Shown here one piece after another: positions 12,201 through 22,457 of a stretch of 64,000 bases of DNA (its first letter is position 1; every line of letters starts with the position of its first letter). This stretch comes from Phlegmacium glaucopus. Lineage: Eukaryota > Basidiomycota > Agaricomycetes > Agaricales > Cortinariaceae. The stretch is taken from assembly GCA_015039465.1 (NCBI GenBank), contig MU130378.1, positions 2,504,763-2,568,762 of the forward strand, read 5' to 3'. A program made the translations under genes and the position numbers. Under the pieces are notes generated by a model, which did no database searches, was not told where the DNA came from, and saw only the letters and a program-made list of their open reading frames with translations.

Positions 12201-12526
12201 TTTTCTATATATATAACGATCTCCAACTCGATCTCTGATTTTATCCTTGGCATAGCTACCTGTAAGTGGCCTGTGATATGCCATCTTTTTTGATCTTCTT
12301 ACTCTTCTCTCCTGCCTAGTATCCTTGGGATGATAAACCCCACCAAATTGAGACGGCGCTTACATCTCGACCCGATGAGATGTCTAAAATCCGGGCCCGA
12401 AATGCTCTCAAGATTCTTTTGGACGTTCATGGCGATTTTGGTCTTCGAGCAGCAATGGCCTCTGGTCGACCTCTTTCCTTGTCGAATCCAAGGCTCTCTC
12501 CTCCGTCATCAACAGCATCAGGATAG
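9203..12526 (+). CDS. AGC1: Mitochondrial aspartate/glutamate carrier with EF-hand domain (AGC1/Aralar type)
   Basis: A gene of many small exons encoding roughly 690 residues. The N-terminal half is a calcium-regulatory EF-hand domain facing the intermembrane space. Clear loops are '[13 protein letters not shown]' and '[13 protein letters not shown]'; others are degenerate ('[13 protein letters not shown]'). The C-terminal half is a six-helix mitochondrial carrier with all three PX[DE]XX[KR] signatures: 'YPIDMVKTRMQ', 'NPLEIVKIRLQ' and '[11 protein letters not shown]'. Each is followed by the 'EGxxGxYxG'-type motif ('[15 protein letters not shown]', '[20 protein letters not shown]', '[20 protein letters not shown]'). 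The EF-hand plus carrier architecture is that of aralar/citrin, which exchanges aspartate for glutamate and feeds the malate-aspartate shuttle. The Ser/Pro-rich C-terminal tail ends at TAG 12524-12526. The S. cerevisiae Agc1 N-terminus is divergent; this one keeps recognisable EF-hands. Confidence 0.9.
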
Positions 12527-13079
12527 AGCAACCACTTATTATTTATCTTTGGCCATTTGTAATAAATAGATCTTTTCTGATATACCTATCTATTCGGCAG
12601 GTTCCAAGCCCTGGTCCATGCGTGTGAGAGCGGCAGTTGCAGATCTTCATTCCATGTACTGATTTCCTTAGTGACTTGAGCGTCACAACCGAGATCACTA
12701 TGAGTCTAGAGGAAAGACAGATGGTTACGAGGGTGGAGACTGATCACGATCACGGAGGAATGATTTCGGTTGCTGGCTCTTATTAAGTGACAAGACCTGG
12801 TATTGCTTTCCTTCCCCTCGTTTTCTTTCGTTCGTCTTTATTTTTCGTTCTCTTTTCCTCTCTTTTCGTTTTTCTGTGGCAAGTATATATCAACATGTTT
12901 ATATTATACTAACTAATCTTCTTACAGGCGCTATCTCACTTGTCAAGCGTTTCGCATTTAATAACTGCCAGACAGTGTCCAACGCCAGCGTAGAACGCTT
13001 CCTTCGTTAACACTTCATCAACCTTCGCAATTCTTCTTATTGCACCTTTTTTTTTCTCTTTCGCCATTCTACTTTCATT
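12527..13079. other. Intergenic region upstream of the Ser/Thr-rich secreted protein
   Basis: A 553-nt spacer with a long T/C-rich tract around 12809-12880, typical of strong fungal promoters just upstream of transcription starts. No gene was seen. Confidence 0.35.
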
Positions 13080-14848
13080 ATGAAATCGATCGTATTTGGT
13101 CTTTCTCTGGTTGGCGCCACCCTGGCTCAATTTGTAAGCGACGCTGCTGGTGGTTCCTCTCCCGTTGCACCGACGCCTGCAGCCACACCCTATGACGCCG
13201 CACTATATGCTGGAGAGTTTGTTCCGCCATCGGCACCCACAGCAGCACCCGCGGCACTAGCACCTCCCGATTTTTACCAATACATGCCCTACTCTTCGTA
13301 CCAGAGCGGAGGGTATAAAGATCTAGCGTGTGGTTATGGATATAGTAAACAGTATGATGGATCGTGCACAAGAGATTCCTGGGTAACGTCTTCTTCTTTT
13401 GATTTTATTCTCACGTTAATAAAACATTTCATAGTACACTGAAACGGAGGCTTGTTATGCTACTACGATCATCAACATTAACAATATCAATAAGTAAGGA
13501 TTTTCCATCAATGTGTTTTTTTTTCCGGCACTTAAAGTCTTTTTTTCAGTATTTGTGAAAGTAGCTATGAGAGCAGTTATAACTATAACAGTGTTATAAT
13601 CAGCACAGTCACTGTTACATCAACAGAGGTATGATTTTTAAAAATTTGATTTCTGGTTCGTATCTTTGGACTGATGGTTGCATCTAACTCAGGTCCTCCC
13701 CACCACCATTACAGTATGGAACACAGTCACTGAAACCGACATCAACACCGAGTCTGTCACCCAAACGATCACATCAATCGAGGTTGTCCCAACGACTTAC
13801 GTATGGGTATCCACCGAGATCATCGACAACACGCAGACCCTCGAATACACTCTCACTGCCACTGAGACGCAGACACAGACCAACATTTACACTCAGACTG
13901 CTACAGAGACCGATACTGCAACTGCAACTATCGAAGAGACTATGACTGACTTTGCTACTGTGACCCAATTGAGTACTATTGTGCAGCCGACGACGTTCAT
14001 CAGCGTTTGGGTCTCCACGCAAGTCATCGACAACGTGAGCCTTCAATGTTTTTTTTTGCTGTTGTCGCATTCTCATATTTGGGTTGATTCAACAGACTCT
14101 GACAATCGAGCAGACTCAAACGGACACTGTGACATCATCGTTCACTTCCGTCGCAACTGCCACTGCAACGGAGACGGAGACCGACACCGTCACCGTCACT
14201 CAGATCAGTACTGATATCCAACCCACCACCGTTACCTCGATTTGGATGGAGACCCAGACTATTGACAATGTGAGTTTTTGGCGTTACTCAAAAATGTGGT
14301 GGGACTTTTAATAACGCTCTCTTCCTAGACTGCGACTGTTGTTCAGAGCTTTACCGCGACCCAGACTTACGACGTTACCCTCTTACAAACAATCACCTAC
14401 CTCTCGACCGCCACCGCCACTGCTACTACCACCGCGACAACTACTGAGGAGGTTCAGGTCGAAGAGACCGCTCTCTCTGAGTGCCTCGGCACGGTTTGTC
14501 CCCGTCAAACGTGGAAATTTGAATTCATGAAACTCATTCAGTCCCTTTTTTATATAGTGCAAATCTCAATACTGGTTAACGGAGGGTAGCGACAGCTGGA
14601 ACAGCATCGTAACTTTCGCTGCGGCAGAGACAATCGTTTCGTTCAGTGCACCCACGACGATTGCCGTCATTGACTCGTATGGTTCGTCAGGCTACAGCGA
14701 CTCGTATGGTTCGTCCGGCTACAGTGGTTCGTATGACGGCTCGAGCGGCTCTGACTACGGTTCGAGTGGGTCATACTCTGGGTCTAGTGGGTCGAAATAC
14801 GGTTCTAGTGGGTCAAGTGGGTCGCAATATGGGTCAAGCGGCTATTAG
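13080..14848 (+). CDS. Secreted Ser/Thr-rich repeat protein, probably cell-wall or extracellular
   Basis: A signal peptide ('MKSIVFGLSLVGATLAQF', cleavage probably near ALA-Q) opens a protein of about 400 residues. After an Ala/Pro region and a small Cys-containing segment comes a Thr-rich core of beta-type repeats. These repeats share 'PTT..VW.ST..IDN' at three places (13787-13830, 13988-14034, 14222-14271) and alternate with Thr/Glu tracts such as 'TATATETETDTVTVTQ'. Two repeats end precisely at a gtgag donor after Ile-Asp-Asn, so repeat units follow exon borders. After 'ECLGTCKSQYWL' the tail is a Ser/Gly/Tyr low-complexity tract of repeated 'YGSSGS'. There is no evident GPI signal. Heavy O-glycosylation is expected from composition. 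Function is unknown; adhesin-like or wall-associated is a reasonable guess only. Confidence 0.75.
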
Positions 14849-15103
14849 AGGGTTTCTCTTTCTTCTACCCTTCCATATTGTTCACGCAAAGCCGTATCGT
14901 AGACGTTAGCTTTACAAACCCTATATTACATCAGTCACTGCGCAACGGACTCCACACAAAATATCTCAGTCGAATAACTTAAAGCACGTTTCTTGTTACA
15001 GCAGGCAACCTATTTATCTTGCTTTCATACCCTTTTGTCGACCTTGCTAAGGAGAATTATATAATGACGTAATTGCACATTTCAGTGACTGACTGTCAAC
15101 ATC

Positions 15104-15629
15104 ATGCCTCTTTATGAAGCAGACGGCTCCATCGACCATTATACACTCCAGAAAGTCCCTGAAAGATTTATTATATTTTACGCATCTATTACGGAGAATG
15201 ATCAAATGTGGTGTCCTGTAGATCCCCCTTCTATCATCACCGATTTCGTCGCTGATCTTTTTCTAAGGAATGCACGGCAGTTGATAATCTAGTGAGGAAT
15301 ACTTTCTCCGAAGACGGACCAGCGGCTTTGGTCGTCTATGTCGGTAACAGAATGCAGTAAGGATTCCAGTCAACTCAAAAATTTGACCAGGTTGAATCGT
15401 AATGTTTGAAAGGTGGAAATCTCCTTTGAACATTTACCGCCAAGAACCTTGGAAGATAACAAATGTGCCAACAATTGTGCGGTTACGAGAAGTAAGTACC
15501 ATCTTTTCTGTTATCAGTTGTAAACTTCCCGTTTTGCCGACTTGGCTTTGTATCTAGCGCCAGGAGGTCGGACGGTTGGCTGCCGACTCAGATATCATCA
15601 AGGGGCTGTCAGAATTTGTGAAAGATTGA
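15104..15629 (+). CDS. Thioredoxin-like protein of the TXNDC17 (DUF953) family
   Basis: Four exons (15104-15217, 15268-15356, 15413-15491, 15558-15629) give 117 residues, the usual size of this small cytosolic family. The redox motif W-C-P-E-C (WCPDC in human TXNDC17) is created across intron 1. Downstream features are 'AVDNLVRNTF', 'VVYVGNRMQWKSP' and 'TNVPTIVRL' with the cis-Pro of thioredoxin folds before the last strand. The N-terminus 'YASITENDQMWCP' lines up with the family's 'FTGSKDEKGKSWCP' region. It likely reduces disulfides on protein targets. It is convergent with MOCS1, 91 nt from its stop. The start at 15104 is the only ATG that fits. Confidence 0.85.
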
Positions 15630-15720
15630 CCAGGGGGGGCTGAGAGTAGATTTGTCAAAGGCCATTATGACCCTTTATTTCGCCTCTTGGCTACTCAACA
15701 TCAATGTTCAGATATTGTTA

Positions 15721-17936
15721 TTATTGGATATCTCTTGAAAAGTCACCACTTCGGCCGCCTGCTTTATGTGTGACCATGATCTCTCCTATCTCCATTTCTC
15801 GCCCCGCTACCGCTTTCAGCATATCCCATACGGTTAGTAGGCCAATTGAAACAGCCGTCAACGCCTCCATCTCGACACCTGTCTTTCCTTCGCATGTCAC
15901 AGTCGCTGTACATACGATACTGTGGCGTGAACTGGCCGTGTCATCACAGCCAGCAATGGAGGATCGCGGCAACTCGGGAGTCAAAGAAACATCTATCTTT
16001 GAAACTGCAAGGGGATGACAGAGGGGGATGAGAGAAGATGTTTGTTTAGCAGCCATTATACCAGCAAGCTGAGCAACGGTCAGTGCGTCCCCCTTCCGTC
16101 TTGCTTTGGCTTTTGCTATTTCATCTTGAGAAGAGTTGGTAGCGCCATGTTCAACAGGATATGGGAGTATAACCAACTCATACGCTTCTGGTGATACGAA
16201 TATTCGTCCAGAAGCTGTGGCAGTGCGTTTCGTGATAAGTTTATCATCAACGTCAACCATAGAAGCCCTTCCGTGATCATCTAGATGTGAAAGCTTTGAG
16301 GAAGTGCCATAAAATCGGACGTAGTTGGGTTTGATGCTTTCTCTCAGCCTTGGAAAGGACGTAGTATTTTTTACCGACATCTTCCCATAAACATAGCGTG
16401 GCAAGCCAACTGAAAAGTAAAATATTTGAGAATGAATAACAACCACGATGAACGTTACATTTACAAAAAGGAGAGGACTCAACCGCCGATCAGAATCATG
16501 GGTCGATTCGTGGTGACATTGATGTCTTCCATGCCAGCATGTTTTTCCATTTTTCCTGCGACAGCTTGACCAACAATCTTGAGTAGGTCATCATCCGACG
16601 CTCCCATTCTCATCTCGTCCCTGAGCGACACTTCTTTAGCGTCAAAGAGACATACCTGGTAAATGAAAGATCAGAAAATGATGAATGATGTGATAAAGGA
16701 ATAGTACTAACTTTAATTTGACCGTCAGCGGTCAATCTCAAACGATTACATGTTGCACAAAAGTGGTCTGACATGCTTGAAATGAAACCAAAACTACCCT
16801 TGTATCCAGGGATTGTCCAAGATCTTGCAGTGTCATTTAACTCATCCGGGGCTCGCATTGCAGTTGGATGGCGAGCCTGAATGAGTGCAAGTAGATCGGA
16901 GGATGGAATCATTTTATTCTTGTCCCATTTGTTGCCTGAGAATTGATATTAGTGTGAAAACGGAGACAGCCAGGTATGGCATGGCTGCTAACCTGTGAAA
17001 GGCATGAATTCAATGAATCGGACAGAAATAGGTTGATCTTTTGTCATGTCCACAAAGTCAAGGATTTCCGAGTCATTTAAACCTTTAATGACAACTACAT
17101 TTATCTTAACAGAGGCCAGAGAGGACGACAACGCCACTTGTAGAGTTTTGAGTACTGCCTCATGCCCTCTACGTCGGGTCATGAGTTCGAATTTGAAAGG
17201 GTCTAATGTATCCAAGCTGAAAAAGGTTTATGAGATCATTTAGATTGGTTTGAAGATAATCATTACCTGAGGTTGAGATGTGTGAGACCATTACCAACAA
17301 ACTGAGGCAAACGACGGTGTAAGGCTATGCCATTACTTGTCATCCCTATAGACTTGAGCCCATATTGTCTTAGCTGATTGAGTTCACCTTGGCGTACGTC
17401 AGAAGATTGAGCTAATAAGATATAGACGATTTACGAACTGATGATTTCTCCAACCCCTTTACGGACAGTGGGTTCTCCACCAGTTAGTCGAATTTTAGTA
17501 ACCCCAGCTTTCACAAACAATGTGGCTAGTCTAAGTATTTCTTCGTTGGTCAGAAGTTTTCCATCAGGCGAAAGTTCTACCCCTTCGCTGGGCATACAAT
17601 AAAAGCCTGTAAAAGATAAGACCGGATGCATTTAATAAATTTTGGTCCTGAGTCAACGTAAAAGGGTGGCTCACAACGAAGATTACATCTCTCAGTCAGG
17701 GATATTCTGAGGTAGTCGTGTTCCCGGCGGAATGAGTCTGTCAGATGCTTCGAAAATGGCGTGGTAGAATCAATCTGGTTGATTCTAGTCTGAAAAGTGG
17801 CCCTGAACTTTCGAAATCTGAGTAAATGCTAATACCAACATACTTGAGCGCGAAGCTTGACAGCACTAGTAGATGAACGGATGGTGGATGTCACCAGAGG
17901 TCGATAGGGCACGAATATCTGAGTTTTGAACAACAT
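15721..17936 (-). CDS. cnxABC: Bifunctional MoaA-MoaC, molybdopterin precursor Z synthesis
   Basis: Read from 17936 (exons begin 17936-17844, 17789-17675, 17606-...). The N-terminal '[20 protein letters not shown]' is basic, without acidic residues, and looks like a mitochondrial presequence. The MoaA half has the radical-SAM cluster C-N-L-R-C-F-Y-C across intron 2, '[10 protein letters not shown]', 'GMTSNGI', 'LNLSLDTLDP', and the second Fe-S site '[20 protein letters not shown]' (CX2CX13C). The MoaC half has '[20 protein letters not shown]', 'LIPLCHPL', '[20 protein letters not shown]' and 'HKAGGRSG'. Together they convert GTP to cyclic pyranopterin monophosphate, as A. nidulans cnxABC and human MOCS1 do. 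The two halves are joined by an intron (16483-16410) placed exactly at MoaA's C-terminal Gly-Gly; see the separate entry. Divergent from PUP3 over 187 nt. Confidence 0.92.
16410..16483 (-). other. MOCS1 junction intron with Gly-Gly-stop if retained
   Basis: Reading through the donor gives 'MILIGG' then TGA at 16481-16479, so an unspliced transcript ends MoaA at the double glycine its activity needs in other organisms. Splicing (G|gttgag ... ttttcag|TT) replaces the second Gly by Val and continues in frame into 'GLPRYVYGK' and MoaC. Confidence 0.7.
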
Positions 17937-18046
17937 GGGCATATGATACTGGACGGTGGCCAGTCATTGATCCATTCTGTGTAATTAATGTTGAGGGATT
18001 GTCCGCGAGTGGCGGCCCGAGGAACATTCGCGTGACACTCACAACG

Positions 18047-18069
18047 ACGCGTCACCTGGCTCGACGCGT
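18047..18069. promoter_or_regulatory. Paired ACGCGT boxes between MOCS1 and PUP3
   Basis: Two copies of the palindrome ACGCGT (18047-18052 and 18064-18069) lie 17 nt apart in the 187-nt divergent promoter. ACGCGT is the MluI cell-cycle box bound by MBF (Mbp1/Res-type) factors in fungi. Role here is inferred. Confidence 0.4.
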
Positions 18070-18123
18070 AATTCCAATAATCTCTGTCTCTATCCTCATC
18101 GTTCTTCACGAATATATTTCATC

Positions 18124-18970
18124 ATGGTCTGTCGGTTTTATTCATATTTTATGTTATTAATTGACATGTATCACAGTCGATCATGGATTACAACGGTGGC
18201 TCCGTAATAGCCATGGTGGGCAAGGATTGTGTTGCAATTGCATCTGATTTAAGGCTCGGAAACCAAGCGTTGGGGGTCTCATCAAACTTCCAAAGGGTCT
18301 GTAACACCTACGTTTTATCTGCTCAGTAAAATCTTAAACTTGCTCCAAAAGATATTTCCTGTAACAGATCGTATTTACCTTGGACTTCCTGGACTTGCAA
18401 CGGATGTAACAACGCTGTGAGCTCTGGTCTTTTTTTTGTTGAAAAAATCACTGATTAATATTGTCAACCTAGACGTGAACGCTTTCGTTTCCGAGTAAAC
18501 ATGTACACCATCAAAGAAGAACGAGAGATCGAGCCAGAAACATTTGCGCACCTTGTTGCATCGACCCTGTACGAACATCGATTTGGACCTTACTTCATCG
18601 AACCAGTGATGGCAGGAATTTCAAAAACACCCTCAGGGGGTATCAAACCTTTTATTGCGGCGACTGACCTCATTGGATGTCTGAACTTTGCAAAAGATTT
18701 CGTTGTGGCGGGGACTGCCAGTACGAAGCTATATGGTGTGGCAGAAGGTCTCTGGGAACCAGATCTGGCACCAGAAGATCTCTTTGAGACAATATCCCAA
18801 ACATTAATGAACGCCGTCGACCGTGATGCCTATTCAGGTTGGGGGTGTATTGTGCATGTGATGTTTGTAATCTCCCATCGGTTATTGACTTCTAGCTCAT
18901 TTTTTCAACCTATCTTTACAGAACGAAGGATCAAGTCATTACTCGTACATTGAAAGGAAGGATGGATTAA
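18124..18970 (+). CDS. PUP3: 20S proteasome subunit beta-3
   Basis: Five exons (18124-18126, 18177-18296, 18352-18416, 18473-18862, 18922-18970) give 208 residues, close to human PSMB3 (205). Exon 1 is the bare ATG; the next exon starts Ser-Ile-Met-Asp-Tyr-Asn-Gly-Gly, matching the family's MSIM.YNGG start. Conserved parts: '[17 protein letters not shown]', '[19 protein letters not shown]', '[16 protein letters not shown]', '[19 protein letters not shown]', '[18 protein letters not shown]', '[20 protein letters not shown]', and a C-terminal 'RTLKGRMD'. Beta-3 is one of the non-catalytic beta subunits: no Thr-1 propeptide processing site is present, as expected. The last exon uses a gtttgt donor; a frame without it loses the conserved tail. 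Confidence 0.93.
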
Positions 18971-19117
18971 TAATACGCTGCGCTATCTGTTTTCTCCTTA
19001 CTATCAATTTCAACTGAGCAATGTCATGTATTTTGTGCGTCGCTCAGAAGAGCAAGAAGTTCTCACGTATTGTTACTTCAACCACCGACCCGGAGTCCGA
19101 GTCGTTTACCATTGCTA

Positions 19118-20857
19118 ATGTTCAGCGTGTTCGAGTTTGGTCTAGTCGTCCTTGCCATTTCTATTCTTGCCGTCCTTACCGATCATGGCGAGAATCAAAA
19201 GACTCTATCAAATAGTCTGAACAAAGAATTGAATACCACGGTAGTTATCCTCAACTGGTCACGGATTGCTAACGTGAAGAAGATTGTCTCCAATGTGTGT
19301 GATCATCTTCTGGATGACACCATTGCAAATATTATAATCTGGAATAACAATCCTAACCCTCTTCTTGCACTGAAAGTCTGTTGAATCCTCTCTCCTTCCT
19401 GAAAAATTTTCAACAGTATCTCTTTGGAAAGGATTTTTCAAATACCTCATGCCCAGAAACGACACTTCGCATCATCAACTCACCTGAGAATCTCTACTTC
19501 CAAGCCCGTTACTTAGCGTGTGCTCAAGCCACGACATCCTATTGTTTCATTCAGGTTTAGATTTTTATTCAAGGGGTGCCTTCCGAACCTTCGATTAACC
19601 TGACCCCTTTAGGACGATGACTATTTCATTAGGCCTGAGATTATTCGTGCTCTCTCTCGTAGGATAAAGGACGTTTCTATATCGGGAATCCATCTACAGC
19701 CACCGGACGAGATGCTCACCAGTCAACTGCGTACTATTTCGATTGGTCAAAGGATCCATACAACCTTCGCTTGGCTGGGCTATGGAACCATGATCACACG
19801 ATTACAGGCTGTTGAATTTCTCTCGCTTCTTGACAAACTTGATGTATCAGGGGAGGAGCGAAAAATGGCAGACAACTATTTTACGATATTGAGCAACACT
19901 ATACCTGAAAGATGGTTCAATGCAGGCATGGAACTTGGAGGTGGACAGCCCTTCACCGTCGGTCAGGAAGGGGAAGAAAGAAACAATCGCCACATCGTGA
20001 GTTCCATAATGCCGTTCGCCCGTTTTTTTCTCCTCCGATCATTCAATTCTGTGATAGGTCAGAGCCGCGGAATTACTAGACTCTGTCATTTTCAAGGAGG
20101 TCACAGGTGTTGGTCTCCCCTACATATCTTCATCTGGAATAGCATCGGACTGCAGTATTTCCCATGCTCCTTGCCACGGCACGGTCTGCGTTTTCGAAAC
20201 GTCAATCAGATTGCTCCTTTATGACTTTAACATTTCGGTATCAACCGCAGTCGAGATTCTAGACGCACAAAGAAATAGATATGCGAAATTAGGCCCAAAT
20301 GCTGCATTACATTACGTGAAATTTCCACCCTCACATGCGGTCGACGGTCAACCTGAAACGGCATTCCGTAGCCCCGGAAGTTGGTGATAAATGTAAACAC
20401 CCTTCTCATATCCCATGCTAATTGATGTCTATGATATCAATCTAGACGCAAGACGGAACGACTGGATTTCGTTGGATTTGTTGTCGTGTGCCTTGTTAGA
20501 GGGGGGTCTGAAGCTTGTATTCCTCATTGACCCGGTGACCGAAGGTATCTTACGTGACGCAATGTTTGAATTGTCTCCGGACAGCGTGAGCTGGGTGATA
20601 ATCGTCAGGTGACTGTTTAAAAATGATACTAAACAAATGTCCTTTCACAGGTTGGTTTGAGCTCTCGTCCGATATGCACATCAATTCCCAAAATTGATGA
20701 TTCCGAGTCGGAGGTGGTCAGGCGGTGCTACGTCGATTTGACAAATTCAGGCGCTCCGAGTAACATATGTGGACGTCATTTTCGTGCTCGCTCGCTGGAT
20801 GACAAGGACGTGAAATGGACTGTATACGAAATGTTTATTGAGTTCAGCCAACCCTGA
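19118..20857 (+). CDS. Type II membrane glycosyltransferase-like protein
   Basis: Six exons (19118-19375, 19417-19554, 19613-19996, 20058-20379, 20446-20594, 20651-20857) give 485 residues. A signal anchor follows the start ('MFSVFEFGLVVLAISILAVL'), which suggests Golgi or ER lumenal topology. The catalytic-type region has 'TVVILNWSRIANVKKIVS', 'NIIIWNNNPNP' and 'CFIQDDDYFIRPEIIRAL'; the triple Asp is the DXD-type metal site of GT-A enzymes. It continues with 'ADNYFTILSNTIPERWF' and 'ELGGGQPFTVG'. The C-terminal third has 'VDGQPETAFRSPGNARRNDW' and 'ISLDLLS', which looks like a discoidin/F5-8C-type beta sandwich. I recognise the pattern as a conserved basidiomycete protein; family number and substrate are not assigned. 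A broken partial copy lies 4 kb downstream. Confidence 0.72.
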
Positions 20858-21539
20858 ATTGCGTTCGCAAGACAATGAATAAAAAATCATTCACCAGCTG
20901 ACAAAAGTCCCAATTAAGGTGTCTAAAGGCGCACTTCTAGTACACCTACATAGCTAGCTAGTATTATAAATTCTCCTTTGAGTTGAATGCCAAAAGTCAT
21001 ACGGTTATATTTTTGAAACCAACCTTGTAACCATAACTCGATGTCAATCCCCCCAGCTGTAGCGTCAATCATCACCTTACCTTTTGTTGGAAGAGCCATG
21101 GAGGTGTACGAACAATACTGAATTTGAAATGTATATATGTCATTACATTATTTCTGTGACTTGGCTCCAGCCTCCAAGCCTTGCTCAATGCTCAAGCTAT
21201 GTTGGAGACTGGGAAGGACATGACACAAGGTTTGAACAAACACTTATCCTAAGTAAATTGGGTAAGATCAGATGATACTTTTCCAGTTACAAATGTACAC
21301 CAAGTTCTGGGGGGAGGACCATGCGACCCCGTTTTGCTGTTTCCTCACTCACAAAAATGAAGGCACCTTCATTTTCGTTGGTGAGGATACAGTAAATTAT
21401 GTGCATATGCAGGCTGTTTGGGAGTTTTTTTTCTGGGATGAAGTAGATGGCAAGCTCGGAAAGAATTGGAGTTGCCATCATCGCTGCGTGCTCAATCAAA
21501 ATCGGATCCATCACCTTTGGGATCTATTAACGACTTCAA
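20858..21539. other. Gene-poor stretch after the glycosyltransferase-like gene
   Basis: No convincing gene. It holds the 3' flank of the glycosyltransferase-like gene (part of which recurs near 24920-24992) and short open frames on both strands without recognisable domains. A minus-strand stretch near 20960-21080 reads as an open beta-strand-like peptide but has no borders or family I can name. Confidence 0.35.
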
Positions 21540-21683
21540 ATGGTGATCAATAAACATCGCGACATAGATCTGTTAGTAAGGTGGACACCAGGACACATCG
21601 ACATTGAAGGGAATGAAGACGCCAATAAGGGAGCCCCAAGAGCCAAGCACGGATCTAGCCCAAGCCAAAAGCTCCCTGTTTAG
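21540..21683 (+). mobile_element. RNase H fragment of a non-LTR retrotransposon (relic)
   Basis: About 47 codons read 'DIDLLVRWTPGHIDIEGNED' then 'ANKGAPRAKHGSSPSQKLP' before a stop. This is the end of the RNase H domain of LINE-type polyproteins, where 'RW.PGH.GI.GNE.AD' and a following 'SS....LP' are typical. The usual final Asp is Asn here and nothing of the reverse transcriptase is in frame, so it is a decayed 3' fragment. Confidence 0.7.
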
Positions 21684-22096
21684 CTACGAAAAACTCTGCC
21701 ATAGAGCAAATCAGCTTCATCAAGCGTATCACGCGAAACTAAAAATGCTGGCAGTGAAGGTGTCACCAAGATACGAACGAAATTGACCCAAATTACCGAT
21801 TTGCAACCAAGCAAATATCGACAATGCGACGCAAACAAGCAACCCCGAGATTATCATGCCCGTGCTGCCACCACCGCAATGAAACTGTAAGGCAACAAGA
21901 ACGCGCGACGCAATAATACGGGAAGGTGGAAGGGAGGCTCGAAATTTATTGACGGAACCCACACCCCTGCCTGTTCCGTTTCATCAACCATAGTGGATGC
22001 ATGCGCACCATCTTCAAAGATATTCCCAGTCAGAACCCGCGGGCCGGCCGCAACTACCACAACCATTCATACCCCTACAATACGTCCAGTATTTCC

Positions 22097-22457
22097 AGCT
22101 GTCTGCAAAATGCTAGGCCGTTTTTAAATCTTCTGTGTGCGCCTTTGTTTGGTGCAAATACACTTTTTGGGTAGATCCGTAGTAGATATGACGAATTGGA
22201 GCCAATGTGGAGCAATCCATCGGGATCTGAAAAGTGTTGCAAGCATGGTTGCTGAGGTTACAGACATTGACCACTGTATATATTACTATGACATAGTTAT
22301 TGTATTCGATGAGGGAGGCCGCGAGCGAGAAGAGGGGAGCGTGGAGCTGAAATGGCAATCACATCATCACTCCCGCACTGTACCAAAAACAGGTGTTTAT
22401 ACCAAACACGGGCGGACACAGAAGATTTAAAAACGGCCTAGCATTTTGCAGACAGCT
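22097..22457. mobile_element. MITE-like element with long terminal inverted repeats
   Basis: The first 42 nt (from AGCTGTCTGCAAAATGCTAG) are an exact reverse complement of the last 42 nt, and the similarity continues with a few mismatches for about 20 nt more on each side. The 361-nt unit has no coding capacity. Target-site duplication is not obvious at the immediate flanks, so the superfamily is not assigned. The structure is that of a non-autonomous DNA transposon. Confidence 0.8.

Noticed and set aside
12700..12790. 28-codon frame upstream of the secreted protein
   Set aside because: No support beyond an ATG; might be a chance uORF.
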